From contig NZ_KN676113.1 in the NCBI RefSeq assembly GCF_000802185.1, forward strand, positions 892,362 to 956,361: a DNA stretch of 64,000 bases. The letters run 5' to 3'. The stretch's first letter is position 1; each line of letters begins with the position of its first letter. The notes under the pieces are model-generated. The model made no database searches, was not told the DNA's origin, and saw only the letters and a list, made by a program, of their open reading frames with translations. This document shows, one piece after another, positions 1 through 7,737 of the stretch. The position numbers and the translations under genes are program-made. Source of the DNA: Belnapia sp. F-4-1. Its GTDB lineage: Bacteria; Pseudomonadota; Alphaproteobacteria; Acetobacterales; Acetobacteraceae.

Positions 1-2
1 TC

Positions 3-623
3 ACCTACATCATGCAGCTGGCCGGCTTCGTCTTCGGCACCGCGGTGCGCGGCGACAGCCCGTGGAAGACCCATGCCGAGCTGATGGAGGCGGCACGCCG
101 CGCCCCCGGCCGGCTGACCTATTCGACCAGCGGCATCGCCACCACCAACCACCTGGCGATGGACGACATCCTCACCCGCGAGCGGGCCGAGATGACGCAT
201 GTGCCGATGCGCGGCAGCCAGGAGGGCGTCACGGCGCTGCTCGGGCGGCAGATCGACATCGTCGCCGACAGCCAGTCCTGGCGGCCGCAGGTGGAGACCG
301 GCGAGCTCCGCCTGCTCGCCGCCTGGACGCCGACGCGGCTGCCGAGCTTCCCCGATGTGCCGACGCTGCGGGATCTCGGCTACGGGATGAGCGTCACCTC
401 GCCCTATGGCCTCGCCGGGCCGAAGGGGATGGAGCCGGAGGTGGTGGACATCCTCCACCGCACGCTGCGGAAGGCCTTCGAGGACGAGGCGAGCCAGGCG
501 ATCATGAAGCGCTGGGAGCTGCCGAACGAGTATCTCGGCCCGCGCGAGTACCTCGCCTTCGCCCGCGAGCGGATGGTCTATGAGCGGGAGACAGTGGCCC
601 GGCTTGGCATCAGCATCGACTGA
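3..623 (+). CDS. Bug family tripartite tricarboxylate transporter receptor, 5' truncated
   Basis: The reading frame is open from the left edge, so only the C-terminal ~206 residues are present. The text matches the second half of Bug/TctC periplasmic receptors: a segment of the type LTYSTSGIATTNHLAM (ligand-contact loop), then VPMRGSQEGVTALLGRQID (the conserved PYxGxxxAxxALLGGxVD-like stretch), then LPSFPDVPTLRDLGY and a C-terminal helical segment. Family members bind carboxylates in the periplasm. No tctA/tctB membrane genes lie downstream; the next gene is convergent. Two further Bug receptors occur in the window (36464-37429 and 41391-42374), which is typical of Acetobacteraceae and Burkholderiales. 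The ligand cannot be inferred. Confidence 0.9.
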   Translation, partial: TYIMQLAGFVFGTAVRGDSPWKTHAELMEAARRAPGRLTYSTSGIATTNHLAMDDILTRERAEMTHVPMRGSQEGVTALLGRQIDIVADSQSWRPQVETGELRLLAAWTPTRLPSFPDVPTLRDLGYGMSVTSPYGLAGPKGMEPEVVDILHRTLRKAFEDEASQAIMKRWELPNEYLGPREYLAFARERMVYERETVARLGISID

Positions 624-635
624 GCCGGGCGGCAG

Positions 636-653
636 GTCAGGGCCCGTCCTGAC
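636..653. terminator. hairpin between convergent genes
   Basis: A perfect 6-bp stem (GTCAGG/CCTGAC) with a 6-nt loop lies between the stop of the Bug receptor (+) and the stop of the GFA protein (-). It has no clear T run on either side, so it may be a weak bidirectional terminator. Confidence 0.35.
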
Positions 654-680
654 ATGAGGGCGGGACAGGTGACGGCGGGC

Positions 681-1184
681 CTACACATCGCCAAGAATGG
701 CGCGGCGCCGCTCCAGGCTCTCCGCAGGCCAAAGCGCCGCCATGTCGTAGTAGATCGGGAATGCGGGGACGCCCTTCGGCAGATCGACCCATGGCAGCTT
801 CGAACGGGTGAAGATGTGTGCGGCGGGCTCGATCAAGGAAGGATCGTCCAGCGTGCAGACCCGCACGAAGCGCAAGGATGGCCGCCTGCCGTAGTCGCTC
901 CATACGGCAGTCCGGCACGCCGTGCAGCGGTAGACATCGTGCGGCCGCCCGCTGTCCGTGGGCATCGAGACAGCCTCCGGTACAGTCCCCTTGACCTCGA
1001 TGCGGTCGGTCTCGATCAGCGCGTTGACCACGAAGGCGCTACCAACCTGCCGCTGGCAGTCGCGGCAGTGGCAGCACTGTGCGAACATCGGAGCTGAACG
1101 CAGCCGATAGCGGACATGGCCGCATGCGCAGCCGCCTTCGAGTTGGTCCTGTTTCATGCGAACGCTCACAACCCGATTTGCCAT
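681..1184 (-). CDS. GFA (glutathione-dependent formaldehyde-activating/CENP-V) family protein
   Basis: A 167-residue protein with the GFA zinc-binding layout: GGCACGHVRYRL near the N-terminus, CCHCRDCQRQVGSAF around residue 40, and a C-terminal CxxC in YRCTACRTAVWSDYG. These cysteines form the two zinc sites of the family. Family members are described as glutathione-dependent formaldehyde-activating or simply zinc-binding proteins; for most the reaction is unproven. The start is uncertain: a second ATG nine codons in (1157) begins just before the conserved part, and neither has a strong Shine-Dalgarno. The gene stands alone, convergent with the Bug receptor, so context adds nothing on substrate. 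Confidence 0.85.
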   Translation of the reverse strand: MANRVVSVRMKQDQLEGGCACGHVRYRLRSAPMFAQCCHCRDCQRQVGSAFVVNALIETDRIEVKGTVPEAVSMPTDSGRPHDVYRCTACRTAVWSDYGRRPSLRFVRVCTLDDPSLIEPAAHIFTRSKLPWVDLPKGVPAFPIYYDMAALWPAESLERRRAILGDV

Positions 1185-1407
1185 TGTTCAGGGTGGCGGA
1201 CATGGCGCCGCCGATGCAAGGCTCGAGGCGGCATCACGCCGAGATCGCCAGCTTCGTGCGGGCAGGGGGAACCTGGGGCAGACTCCGATCAGAGTAATTC
1301 GCTCGCCATGACAACGAGCTTGAGCGGGGTCCGTGACCGGTGCGAACGGAAACCGCTTCAGCGACCGTTCCGCCAGCTCTCCGAGGCACCTCCCAAGGCC
1401 TGTTTGA

Positions 1408-1429
1408 GAATGCGCCAGGCGGCGCATTC
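1408..1429. terminator. hairpin downstream of the flavoprotein gene
   Basis: A perfect 9-bp stem (GAATGCGCC/GGCGCATTC) with a 4-nt loop lies about 30 bases past the stop of the flavoprotein at 1462. It lies within the 277-base gap 1185-1461, in which I see no convincing gene. No T run follows. Confidence 0.4.
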
Positions 1430-1461
1430 CAACGGCTGTGCCAGACCTTCCAGATTGACGT

Positions 1462-2508
1462 TCAGGCCGCCACCCGCGTCCGCGCCGCGACCAGGCGCGC
1501 CAGCGGGCCGACCGCGCCGAGCGCGGCGAAGGCGGGGGGCGAGGCCCGCAGCACATGCGCGGCGAGGCCGGCCCAGCGCATCGGCCCGGCGCTGCGGCGG
1601 CGCCAGGCGGCATGGAAGGTATCGGCCTCCTGGCCGGCAAGGATCGCCTCGGCCGCCGCCAGGCCGGAATGCAGGGCGAGCGCGACGCCCTCGCCGGTGA
1701 AGCTCGGGATCACCGCCGCCTGGTCGCCGACGCGGTAGAGGCCGGGCGGCCCGGCGGCGGGCTGGCGGAAGCCGTAGGGCACGCCGGCGATGGCGAGCGG
1801 CCGGTCCCATAGCGGGTGGGCGTCGCGGAGCAGAGCTTCGGCGAGGGCGGAGCCGGCGCGCACCCGGACGAGCAGGTCGCCGGGCAGTCCCCTGGGCGGG
1901 CCGTGCAGGGCGGCGCAGAGATTGGCCCCGCCGCCGGGCAGGGGTTGCAGGCCGGCATAGCCACCGTCGAAGGGCAGCAGGGCCACGGCATCCGCCATCG
2001 CCACCCCGGCGAGGTGCAGCTTGAGGCCGATGGCGGGCGGCGGAGCGCCCTCGCGCGGATGGCCGCGCAGCGCGTGCTTGCCGGTGGCGAGGATGATGCG
2101 CCGCGCCTCGATCTCGCCTGAGGAGGTGCGGAGCCGCCACCCCTCCCCCATCGGCACGGCGCCGAGCACGGTGGTGCCGCGGCGCAGGGCCGGGCCGGCC
2201 GCCTCCTGCAAGGCGCCATCGAGCAGGCGGCGCGGCAGGGCCCAGGCGGGGAAGGGTAGCGCCACATCCGCCTCGCGCCCGCCATGGCCGATCCGCATCC
2301 GCCGCAGCGGAGCGCCGCCGAGCGTGGCCGGGTCGAGGCCGAGGCGGGCCAGCGCCGCCGCCGCGTCGGGGCCGAGGAATTCGCCGCAGACGCTTTCGCG
2401 GGGCTCGGGGCTGCGCTCCAGCAGCATGACATCGCGCCCGGCGCGGGCGAGGGCGATGGCCGCCGCGCAGCCGGCCGGGCCGGCGCCGATCACCACGGCA
2501 TCAGGCAC
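1462..2508 (-). CDS. FAD-dependent oxidoreductase of a type III polyketide cluster
   Basis: A 348-residue flavoprotein monooxygenase/geranylgeranyl-reductase-like protein. The N-terminus shows the dinucleotide-binding fold VVIGAGPAGCAAAIALARAG (residues ~5-24) with the acidic end of the second strand at LLERSPEP. A second FAD motif of the GD type is in YRVGDQAAVIPSFTGEGVA (~residue 265-283). It is the last gene of a three-gene unit; its start overlaps the end of the methyltransferase gene by 8 bases, so the two are probably translationally coupled. In Streptomyces griseus the srsA-srsB-srsC set (type III synthase, methyltransferase, flavoprotein hydroxylase) makes modified phenolic lipids; a ring hydroxylase or oxidase role here is inferred from that gene order. 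Confidence 0.85.
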   Translation of the reverse strand: MPDAVVIGAGPAGCAAAIALARAGRDVMLLERSPEPRESVCGEFLGPDAAAALARLGLDPATLGGAPLRRMRIGHGGREADVALPFPAWALPRRLLDGALQEAAGPALRRGTTVLGAVPMGEGWRLRTSSGEIEARRIILATGKHALRGHPREGAPPPAIGLKLHLAGVAMADAVALLPFDGGYAGLQPLPGGGANLCAALHGPPRGLPGDLLVRVRAGSALAEALLRDAHPLWDRPLAIAGVPYGFRQPAAGPPGLYRVGDQAAVIPSFTGEGVALALHSGLAAAEAILAGQEADTFHAAWRRRSAGPMRWAGLAAHVLRASPPAFAALGAVGPLARLVAARTRVAA

Positions 2509-3181
2509 GGCTGCTGACGATCCACTTGAAGGGGAAGGCCCAGTCGATCCGCGCCGCGACGCCGGCCTCGGCCATCAGCCGCTCCCAGTCGGCGCGGGTG
2601 AAGCCGCGGGCGATGGAGACGGTGCTGTCATGCACCACCATCGGGTCCATCCTGAGCAGCCGCACCGCGCCCCAGACGAAGCCCCAGGGCAGCCAGTGGC
2701 GGTGCAGGTCGGAGATCAGCCAGCCCCGCCGCGCCCGCCCCGGCAGCCAGCGGAGGAAGCGCACCAGCTCGGGGTCGCGCAGGTGGTGGGTGAAGAGGCT
2801 GCACAGCACCACGTCGAAGCGCTCCGCCTCCGGCAGGTCGAAGAGGTCGGCGGTGATGAAGCGTGCCTTCACCCCGGCCGCCGCCGAATAGCGCGCCGCC
2901 CAGGGGCTGCGGTCGAGGCCGGCGAGGTCCACGGCGATGCCGCGGCGCGCGGCCCAGCGGGCGATCTCGGCCAGCATGTCGCCGCCGCCGAAGCCGATAT
3001 CGAGCACGGAGAGGTGGCGGGTGCCGGTCTCGGCCACCAGCCGGTCGAGCCAGCGGAGGGTCGGGCGGTAGGCGAGGCTCATGCGGTTGATGCGGGCGAG
3101 ATCGCGGAGGGCAGAGGCGAATTCGGCCTCCGTCGCCGCCGCGTCGTCCATCCACTCGTCCGCGGCGCTGCGCTCGCGCAT
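2501..3181 (-). CDS. class I SAM-dependent methyltransferase of a type III polyketide cluster
   Basis: A 226-residue protein. SAM-binding motif I is LDIGFGGGDMLAEI (residues ~80-93), followed by an acidic strand end in VDLAGLDRSPWAA and a motif IV-like stretch in FDVVLCSLFTHHL. The ATG shares its A with the TGA of the polyketide synthase gene (TGATG at 3179-3183), and its 3' end overlaps the flavoprotein start. Position between a type III polyketide synthase and a flavoprotein suggests O- or C-methylation of a resorcinol/pyrone lipid; the acceptor is inferred, not visible in the sequence. Confidence 0.87.
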   Translation of the reverse strand: MRERSAADEWMDDAAATEAEFASALRDLARINRMSLAYRPTLRWLDRLVAETGTRHLSVLDIGFGGGDMLAEIARWAARRGIAVDLAGLDRSPWAARYSAAAGVKARFITADLFDLPEAERFDVVLCSLFTHHLRDPELVRFLRWLPGRARRGWLISDLHRHWLPWGFVWGAVRLLRMDPMVVHDSTVSIARGFTRADWERLMAEAGVAARIDWAFPFKWIVSSRA

Positions 3182-4236
3182 CAGGCGAGGCGGAAGCGCA
3201 TGGTCTCGGCCGAAAGGCCCGGGCCGAAGGCCAGCGCGCAGCCGCGCTGCCCGCGGCCGGCGGTCATCATCCGCTGGAGGACGAACATGACGGTGGCGGA
3301 GGACATGTTGCCGTGCTCGCGCAGCACGGCGCGGCTGACATCCAGCGCATGCTCCGGCAGGTTCAGCCCGTGGATGACGCCGTCCAGCACACTCCGCCCG
3401 CCCGGATGCACCGCCCAGAGGTCGTAGGCATCCGCCGCCTCACCGGCGAGAATGGCCGCCGCCTCCTCCGGCAGGGCGCGGGCGAGGGTGAGCGGCACGA
3501 AGCCGGACAGCGTCATGTCGAAGCCGCCATCGCCGATGCGCCAGGTGATCTGGTCGGCCGCCTCCGGGATCAGCGCGGCGTGGAAGCCCTCGATGCCGAT
3601 GCCCTTGGGCTCCGCCGTCACCAGCGCGGCGCTGGCGCCATCGGCGAAAAGCAGGAAGCAAAGCAGCTGCTCGATCTCGGGCGAAGGCTGGAGGTGGAGG
3701 GTGCAGAGCTCGAGGTTCAGCACCAGCACCCGCGCGCCCGCGTCGCTGCGGACGATGTGGTGGGCGAGCTTCAGCGCGTTGATCGCGGCCTGGCAGCCCA
3801 TGAAGCCGACGATGCTGCGCTCGACATTCCCCGGCATGCCGAAGCGGCGGATCAGCCAGTGGTCGAGGCCGGGGGCGGCGAAGCCGGTGCAGGTCGCATA
3901 GATGACATGGGTGATGCGGGGCCCTTCCTCCTCCAGCCCCATGGCCAGGCAGGCGGCCTCGGCCAGCGCCGGGGCCTCCCGCTCGTAGCGGGCCATGCGG
4001 GCGGCGGTGCCGGGGAAGGCGTCGAACCGGTAGAAGCCATCGACCGTGCCGCTGGCATCCGGCTCGGCCTCCAGCACGGAATGGCGGGTGTCGATCTGCG
4101 AGCGCTCCGCCAGCCGGGCGAAGGCCGTGCGGATGCGCGGCTCGGTGATCTGCCGGTCGGCGAAGCGGCGGAAGGCGTCATGCACCTCATGCCGGGGGAC
4201 GGCGGTGCCGATGCGGTTGATATGGGCCTGGGTCAC
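3181..4236 (-). CDS. type III polyketide synthase (chalcone/alkylresorcinol synthase family)
   Basis: A thiolase-fold synthase of about 351 residues. The catalytic triad is visible: Cys in IVGFMGCQAAINALKLA, His in DLWAVHPGGRSVLDGV, Asn in LREHGNMSSATVMFVLQ (positions 165, 294, 327 when counted from the upstream ATG at 4287). The family condenses a starter acyl-CoA with malonyl-CoA units on the free cysteine. I prefer the GTG at 4236 (VTQAHINRIGTAVP), because the extra 17 residues gained from 4287 are Pro-rich and overlap the upstream PepSY gene; neither start has a good Shine-Dalgarno. The methyltransferase and flavoprotein follow without a gap, so the three probably make one modified alkylresorcinol or alkylpyrone. 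Confidence 0.93.
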   Translation of the reverse strand: MTQAHINRIGTAVPRHEVHDAFRRFADRQITEPRIRTAFARLAERSQIDTRHSVLEAEPDASGTVDGFYRFDAFPGTAARMARYEREAPALAEAACLAMGLEEEGPRITHVIYATCTGFAAPGLDHWLIRRFGMPGNVERSIVGFMGCQAAINALKLAHHIVRSDAGARVLVLNLELCTLHLQPSPEIEQLLCFLLFADGASAALVTAEPKGIGIEGFHAALIPEAADQITWRIGDGGFDMTLSGFVPLTLARALPEEAAAILAGEAADAYDLWAVHPGGRSVLDGVIHGLNLPEHALDVSRAVLREHGNMSSATVMFVLQRMMTAGRGQRGCALAFGPGLSAETMRFRLA

Positions 4237-4258
4237 AGGCGGGACATGGGGTGGCGGG

Positions 4259-4699
4259 CTATTGCCGCACCGCCCCGGTGCGGGCATCGACGGTCACTTC
4301 GATGGGGGTGCCCTCGCGCAGGCCGCGCAGGCGGATGGCATCGCCCTCCCGGCCGAGTTCCGTCACCTCGGTGTAGCCGCGGGCGCGCAGCAGCTCCCGC
4401 GCCTGGCCCTCGGTCAGCGGCGGCTGCTCGCGGGCCAGGCCGGTGGCGGCGTCGATGCGGAGGTTCTCGACCTGCTCGCCATACCGCGTGGCGCGGGCGA
4501 TGCGGAAGGTGTCGCCCTCCCGCTCCACGCCTTCGACATCCGTGAAGCCGCGGGCGCGCAGCACGGTCGCCAGCTGGTCCTGGGTGAGGAAGGCAGCCTC
4601 CTGCGCCAGGGCGGGGCCGGCGAGCAGGAGCACAAGCAGGGCGGGGCGGAGGAACTGCATCATCGGCCGCCATAACCACGCGGGGCCGAAAAGGTTCAT
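4259..4699 (-). CDS. secreted protein with two PepSY-like repeats
   Basis: A 146-residue protein with an N-terminal signal peptide (hydrophobic ALLVLLLAGPALA followed by QEA). The mature part holds two similar ~50-residue units, each beginning with a helix of the type LATVLRARGFTDV / ARELLRARGYTEV and ending in an acidic-basic beta part (IDAATGLAR / VDARTGAVR), which resembles the PepSY fold. The start at 4699 has AAGGGC about 9 bases upstream. The gene precedes the polyketide synthase on the same strand by 22 bases and is divergent from the radical SAM gene. Function unknown; PepSY domains are often found in secreted regulators or protease inhibitors. Confidence 0.75.
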   Translation of the reverse strand: MNLFGPAWLWRPMMQFLRPALLVLLLAGPALAQEAAFLTQDQLATVLRARGFTDVEGVEREGDTFRIARATRYGEQVENLRIDAATGLAREQPPLTEGQARELLRARGYTEVTELGREGDAIRLRGLREGTPIEVTVDARTGAVRQ

Positions 4700-4753
4700 T
4701 CAAGCCCTTGCGCATCGCAATAAAAGAACACATAAGGAACAGGAGGTCTGTTC
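4700..4753. promoter_or_regulatory. short divergent intergenic region
   Basis: Only 54 bases separate the PepSY-like gene (-) from the radical SAM gene (+), so promoters for both must overlap here or lie in the genes. It contains an AT-rich patch (AATAAAAGAACACATAAG) and a canonical AGGAGG at 4741-4746, seven bases before the radical SAM ATG. No sigma-70 pair can be called with confidence. Confidence 0.4.
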
Positions 4754-6010
4754 ATGGAGTTGCGGCAGAAGCTTGAGATCCTCGCCGATGCGGCGAAATA
4801 CGACGCCTCCTGCGCCTCCTCGGGGACCGAGAAGCGGGACAGCCGCCCAGGGGACGGGAAGCCCGGCGGCATCGGCAGCACGGAGGGCATGGGCATCTGC
4901 CATGCCTATGCGCCGGACGGGCGCTGCATCTCCCTGCTCAAGGTGCTGCTGACCAATGCCTGCATCTATGACTGTGCCTATTGCATCAACCGCGCCACGA
5001 GCAACGTGCCGCGCGCCCGCTTCACGGTGCGGGAGCTGGTGGATCTCACGCTCGACTTCTACCGGCGCAACTATATCGAGGGGCTGTTCCTTTCCTCCGG
5101 CATCATCCGCTCGCCCGACTACACGATGGAGCGGCTGGTCGATGTCGCGCGCATCCTGCGCGAGGAGCATGGCTTCCGCGGCTACATCCACCTGAAGACC
5201 ATCCCCGACGCCTCGCCCGAACTGCTGGCCGAGGCGGGGCGGCATGCCGACCGGCTCTCCATCAACATCGAGCTGCCGCAGGAGGGGGCGCTGAAGGCCC
5301 TCGCCCCGGAGAAGGATTTGTCCGAAATCCGCCGCGCGATGGGTCGGATGCGGCTGCGGATCGAGGAGGCGAAGGAAGCACGCAAGACGGAGCGGCGGGC
5401 GGCGGCGCCGCGCTTCGCCCCAGCCGGGCAGAGCACGCAGATGATCATCGGCGCCGATGCCTCGGACGACCGGGCGGTGCTCGGGACGACGGCCAATCTC
5501 TATGGCAGCTATGGGCTCAAGCGGGTCTATTTCTCCGCCTATTCGCCGATCCCCGATGCGTCGCGCATGCTGCCGCCGCAGCCGCCGCCGCTGGTCAGGG
5601 AGCACCGGCTCTACCAGGCGGATTGGCTGCTGCGCTTCTACGGCTTCTCGCTCGACGAGATCATGGCCGGCGGCGAGGGCGGGATGCTCGACCTCGGCAT
5701 CGACCCGAAGCTGGCCTGGGCGCTGCGCCACCGGGGCGACTTCCCTGTGGACGTGAACCGGGCGCCGCGGGAGCGGCTGCTGCGCGTGCCCGGGCTCGGC
5801 GCGAAAACGGTGGACAGGCTGCTGACGGCGCGGCGGCACCGGGCGATCCGTAGCGAGGACCTGGCGCGGCTGCGGCTGCCGCTGGCGAAGCTCCTGCCCT
5901 TCCTCGTCACCGCGGATCACCGGCCGCGGGTGACGGACCGGCTCGATTTGCGGGCGCTGGTCGCGCCCCGCACCGGCTTCGCCAAGCCGGTGCAGATGGC
6001 ACTGCTGTGA
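4754..6010 (+). CDS. putative DNA modification/repair radical SAM protein
   Basis: A 418-residue radical SAM enzyme. The iron-sulfur motif is CX3CX2C at Cys70, Cys74 and Cys77 (NACIYDCAYC). The C-terminus carries a helix-hairpin-helix DNA-binding segment, VNRAPRERLLRVPGLGAKT (~residues 332-350). This combination is the family annotated as a putative DNA modification/repair radical SAM protein, related to spore photoproduct lyase and found next to UdgX-type glycosylases. AGGAGG precedes the ATG. The stop overlaps the start of the UdgX fusion by four bases, so the two are coupled. Biochemical reaction unknown for the family; a role in DNA lesion handling is inferred from the partner. Confidence 0.9.
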   Translation: MELRQKLEILADAAKYDASCASSGTEKRDSRPGDGKPGGIGSTEGMGICHAYAPDGRCISLLKVLLTNACIYDCAYCINRATSNVPRARFTVRELVDLTLDFYRRNYIEGLFLSSGIIRSPDYTMERLVDVARILREEHGFRGYIHLKTIPDASPELLAEAGRHADRLSINIELPQEGALKALAPEKDLSEIRRAMGRMRLRIEEAKEARKTERRAAAPRFAPAGQSTQMIIGADASDDRAVLGTTANLYGSYGLKRVYFSAYSPIPDASRMLPPQPPPLVREHRLYQADWLLRFYGFSLDEIMAGGEGGMLDLGIDPKLAWALRHRGDFPVDVNRAPRERLLRVPGLGAKTVDRLLTARRHRAIRSEDLARLRLPLAKLLPFLVTADHRPRVTDRLDLRALVAPRTGFAKPVQMALL

Positions 6011-7443
6011 TCGGCATAGCCCTCCCCGGCCCCGCCGACTTCCCCGCCTGGCGGGAGGCGGCGCGGCGGCTGCTGGCGGCCGAGGTGGCGCCGGAGCGCG
6101 TCGCCTGGCACCTCGCCGGCGAGGCAGCGGGGCTGTTCGCCCATGAGGCGGTGCCGGAGCCACGGCGGGCAACGATCAGCGTGCCGCGGGCCTTCCCCGA
6201 GCTGGCAGAGGTGGTCATCCGCCACCGGGACCAGGAGCGCTTCGCCCTGCTCTACCGGCTGCTCTGGCGCATCACCCATGGCGAGCACGGGCTGCTGGAG
6301 GTGGCGACCGACCCGGAGGTGATTCGCGCGCAAGGGATGGCCAAGGCGGTGCGGCGGGACGCGCACAAGATGCATGCTTTCGTCCGCTTCCGCGAGGCGC
6401 CGGAGGGGCGCTACGTCGCCTGGTTCGAACCGGACCACCACATCCTGGAGGCGGAGGCAGGGTTCTTCGTCCGCCGCTTCGCGGGCATGCGCTGGTCCAT
6501 CCTGACGCCCGAGGCAAGTGCCCATTGGGACGGCGAGGACCTGCGGATGGGCGCCGGCGGCAGGCGGGCCGACGCGCCGGCCGAAGATGCGAAGGAGGAG
6601 TTGTGGCGGGCCTATTTCGCCAGCATCTTCAACCCCGCGCGGCTGAAGCCCGCCGCCATGCGGGCGGAGATGCCGGTGAAGTACTGGCGCAACCTGCCCG
6701 AAGCGCAGGACATCCCGCGGCTGATGGCCGAGGCGACGCGCCGCGTGGCGGAGATGGTGGCGCGCGGGGCGACCCCGGCCGCACCGCGGCGGCAACGGGT
6801 CCTCGCGGCGGACGTTGAGGCGCCCATGCCAGCCGATCTTTTCGCCACCCAGGACCCCACCGCCGCCCTCGCCGCCCTACGCGCCGAGGTGCTGGCCGAC
6901 CGGGGGCCGCTCGCCGAGCATGCCACCCAGGCCGTCTTCGGCGAGGGGCCCATCGGCGCCGCGCTACTTTTCGTCGGCGAGCAGCCGGGTGACGAGGAGG
7001 ACATTGCCGGGAAGCCCTTTGTCGGGCCGGCCGGGCGGATGTTCAACCGGGCGCTGGAGGAGGCGGGCATCCCCCGCGCCGAGGCCTATGTCACAAACGC
7101 GGTGAAGCACTTCAAATTCAAGCCGACGGGCCGGCGGCGGCTGCACCAGTCGCCGGATGCGGGCGACATCGCGCATTACCGGCCCTTCCTCCGGCGGGAG
7201 ATCGAGATCGTCGGGCCGCGGCTGGTGGTCTCGCTCGGCGCCACGGCGCTGCGCGCGCTGACCGGCAAGCCGCTCGCCATCACCAAGGTGCGCGGCGAGG
7301 TGGTGCGGAGCGAGGATGGGGTGCCGGTCTTCCCGACTGTCCACCCCTCCTACCTGCTGCGGCTGCCGGACCCGGAGAGCAAGGAGCGCGAATACGCCCG
7401 CTTCCTCGGCGACCTGAAGGGCGCCTGGCGCGAGGTGCAGTAA
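6007..7443 (+). CDS. DUF4130 domain fused to UdgX-type uracil-DNA glycosylase
   Basis: A 478-residue fusion starting at GTG (GTGA overlap with the previous stop). Residues ~1-250 match the DUF4130 domain that accompanies radical SAM DNA-repair proteins; residues ~285-478 are a UdgX-like family 4 uracil-DNA glycosylase. Visible UdgX features are motif A GEQPGDEED (324-332), an iron-sulfur-family loop, the R-loop with GRRRLHQSP containing His380, and the VHPSYLLR motif near the C-terminus. UdgX excises uracil and becomes covalently linked to DNA through the R-loop histidine; the position of His380 in an RRRLH context is consistent with that chemistry. An interdomain Ala/Pro-rich linker lies around 255-285. 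Confidence 0.92.
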   Translation: MIGIALPGPADFPAWREAARRLLAAEVAPERVAWHLAGEAAGLFAHEAVPEPRRATISVPRAFPELAEVVIRHRDQERFALLYRLLWRITHGEHGLLEVATDPEVIRAQGMAKAVRRDAHKMHAFVRFREAPEGRYVAWFEPDHHILEAEAGFFVRRFAGMRWSILTPEASAHWDGEDLRMGAGGRRADAPAEDAKEELWRAYFASIFNPARLKPAAMRAEMPVKYWRNLPEAQDIPRLMAEATRRVAEMVARGATPAAPRRQRVLAADVEAPMPADLFATQDPTAALAALRAEVLADRGPLAEHATQAVFGEGPIGAALLFVGEQPGDEEDIAGKPFVGPAGRMFNRALEEAGIPRAEAYVTNAVKHFKFKPTGRRRLHQSPDAGDIAHYRPFLRREIEIVGPRLVVSLGATALRALTGKPLAITKVRGEVVRSEDGVPVFPTVHPSYLLRLPDPESKEREYARFLGDLKGAWREVQ

Positions 7444-7465
7444 CCGGCCGCATGTTGCGCCCCTC

Positions 7466-7484
7466 GCCCCGAACCGGGCGGGGC
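7466..7484. terminator. GC hairpin after the UdgX fusion
   Basis: A 5-bp GCCCC/GGGGC stem with a 9-nt loop lies 22 bases after the stop. It is short and has no T run, so this is a weak call. Confidence 0.3.
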
Positions 7485-7527
7485 CTTCGCCTGTTCCATC
7501 CGCTTAATAGGGATCGGAGGACAGACC

Positions 7528-7737
7528 ATGGCGCAGGACCAGGACAGGCTGATGCCGGACGAGCCGGTTAAGCCGGCGGACGAGAAGGTGAAGGCCCGGG
7601 TGCCGGGCTTCGCCGAGGGCGGGCCGACCGACTATGACCCGAACGCCACCAATGACGGCGCCATGGGCGGCGGCGGGGTTGGTGGCGCGGGCGGCGTGAC
7701 CGGCGGCGCCAGCGGCCGGAGCAACCAGAAACCTTGA
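7528..7737 (+). CDS. small Gly-rich hypothetical protein
   Basis: A 69-residue protein with GGAGG about 10 bases before its ATG. The N-terminal half is charged (repeated Lys/Glu/Asp), the C-terminal half is a Gly-rich tail (GAMGGGGVGGAGGVTGG). No known domain is recognisable and there is no signal peptide; it looks intrinsically disordered. Its TGA overlaps the ATG of the erythromycin-esterase-like gene (TGATG), so the pair is probably cotranslated. Confidence 0.6.
   Translation: MAQDQDRLMPDEPVKPADEKVKARVPGFAEGGPTDYDPNATNDGAMGGGGVGGAGGVTGGASGRSNQKP

Noticed and set aside
1185..1461. Possible transposase remnant on the minus strand in the gap before the flavoprotein
   Set aside because: The translated text gives no transposase motif and no terminal repeats are visible; it is listed only as an intergenic gap with a hairpin.
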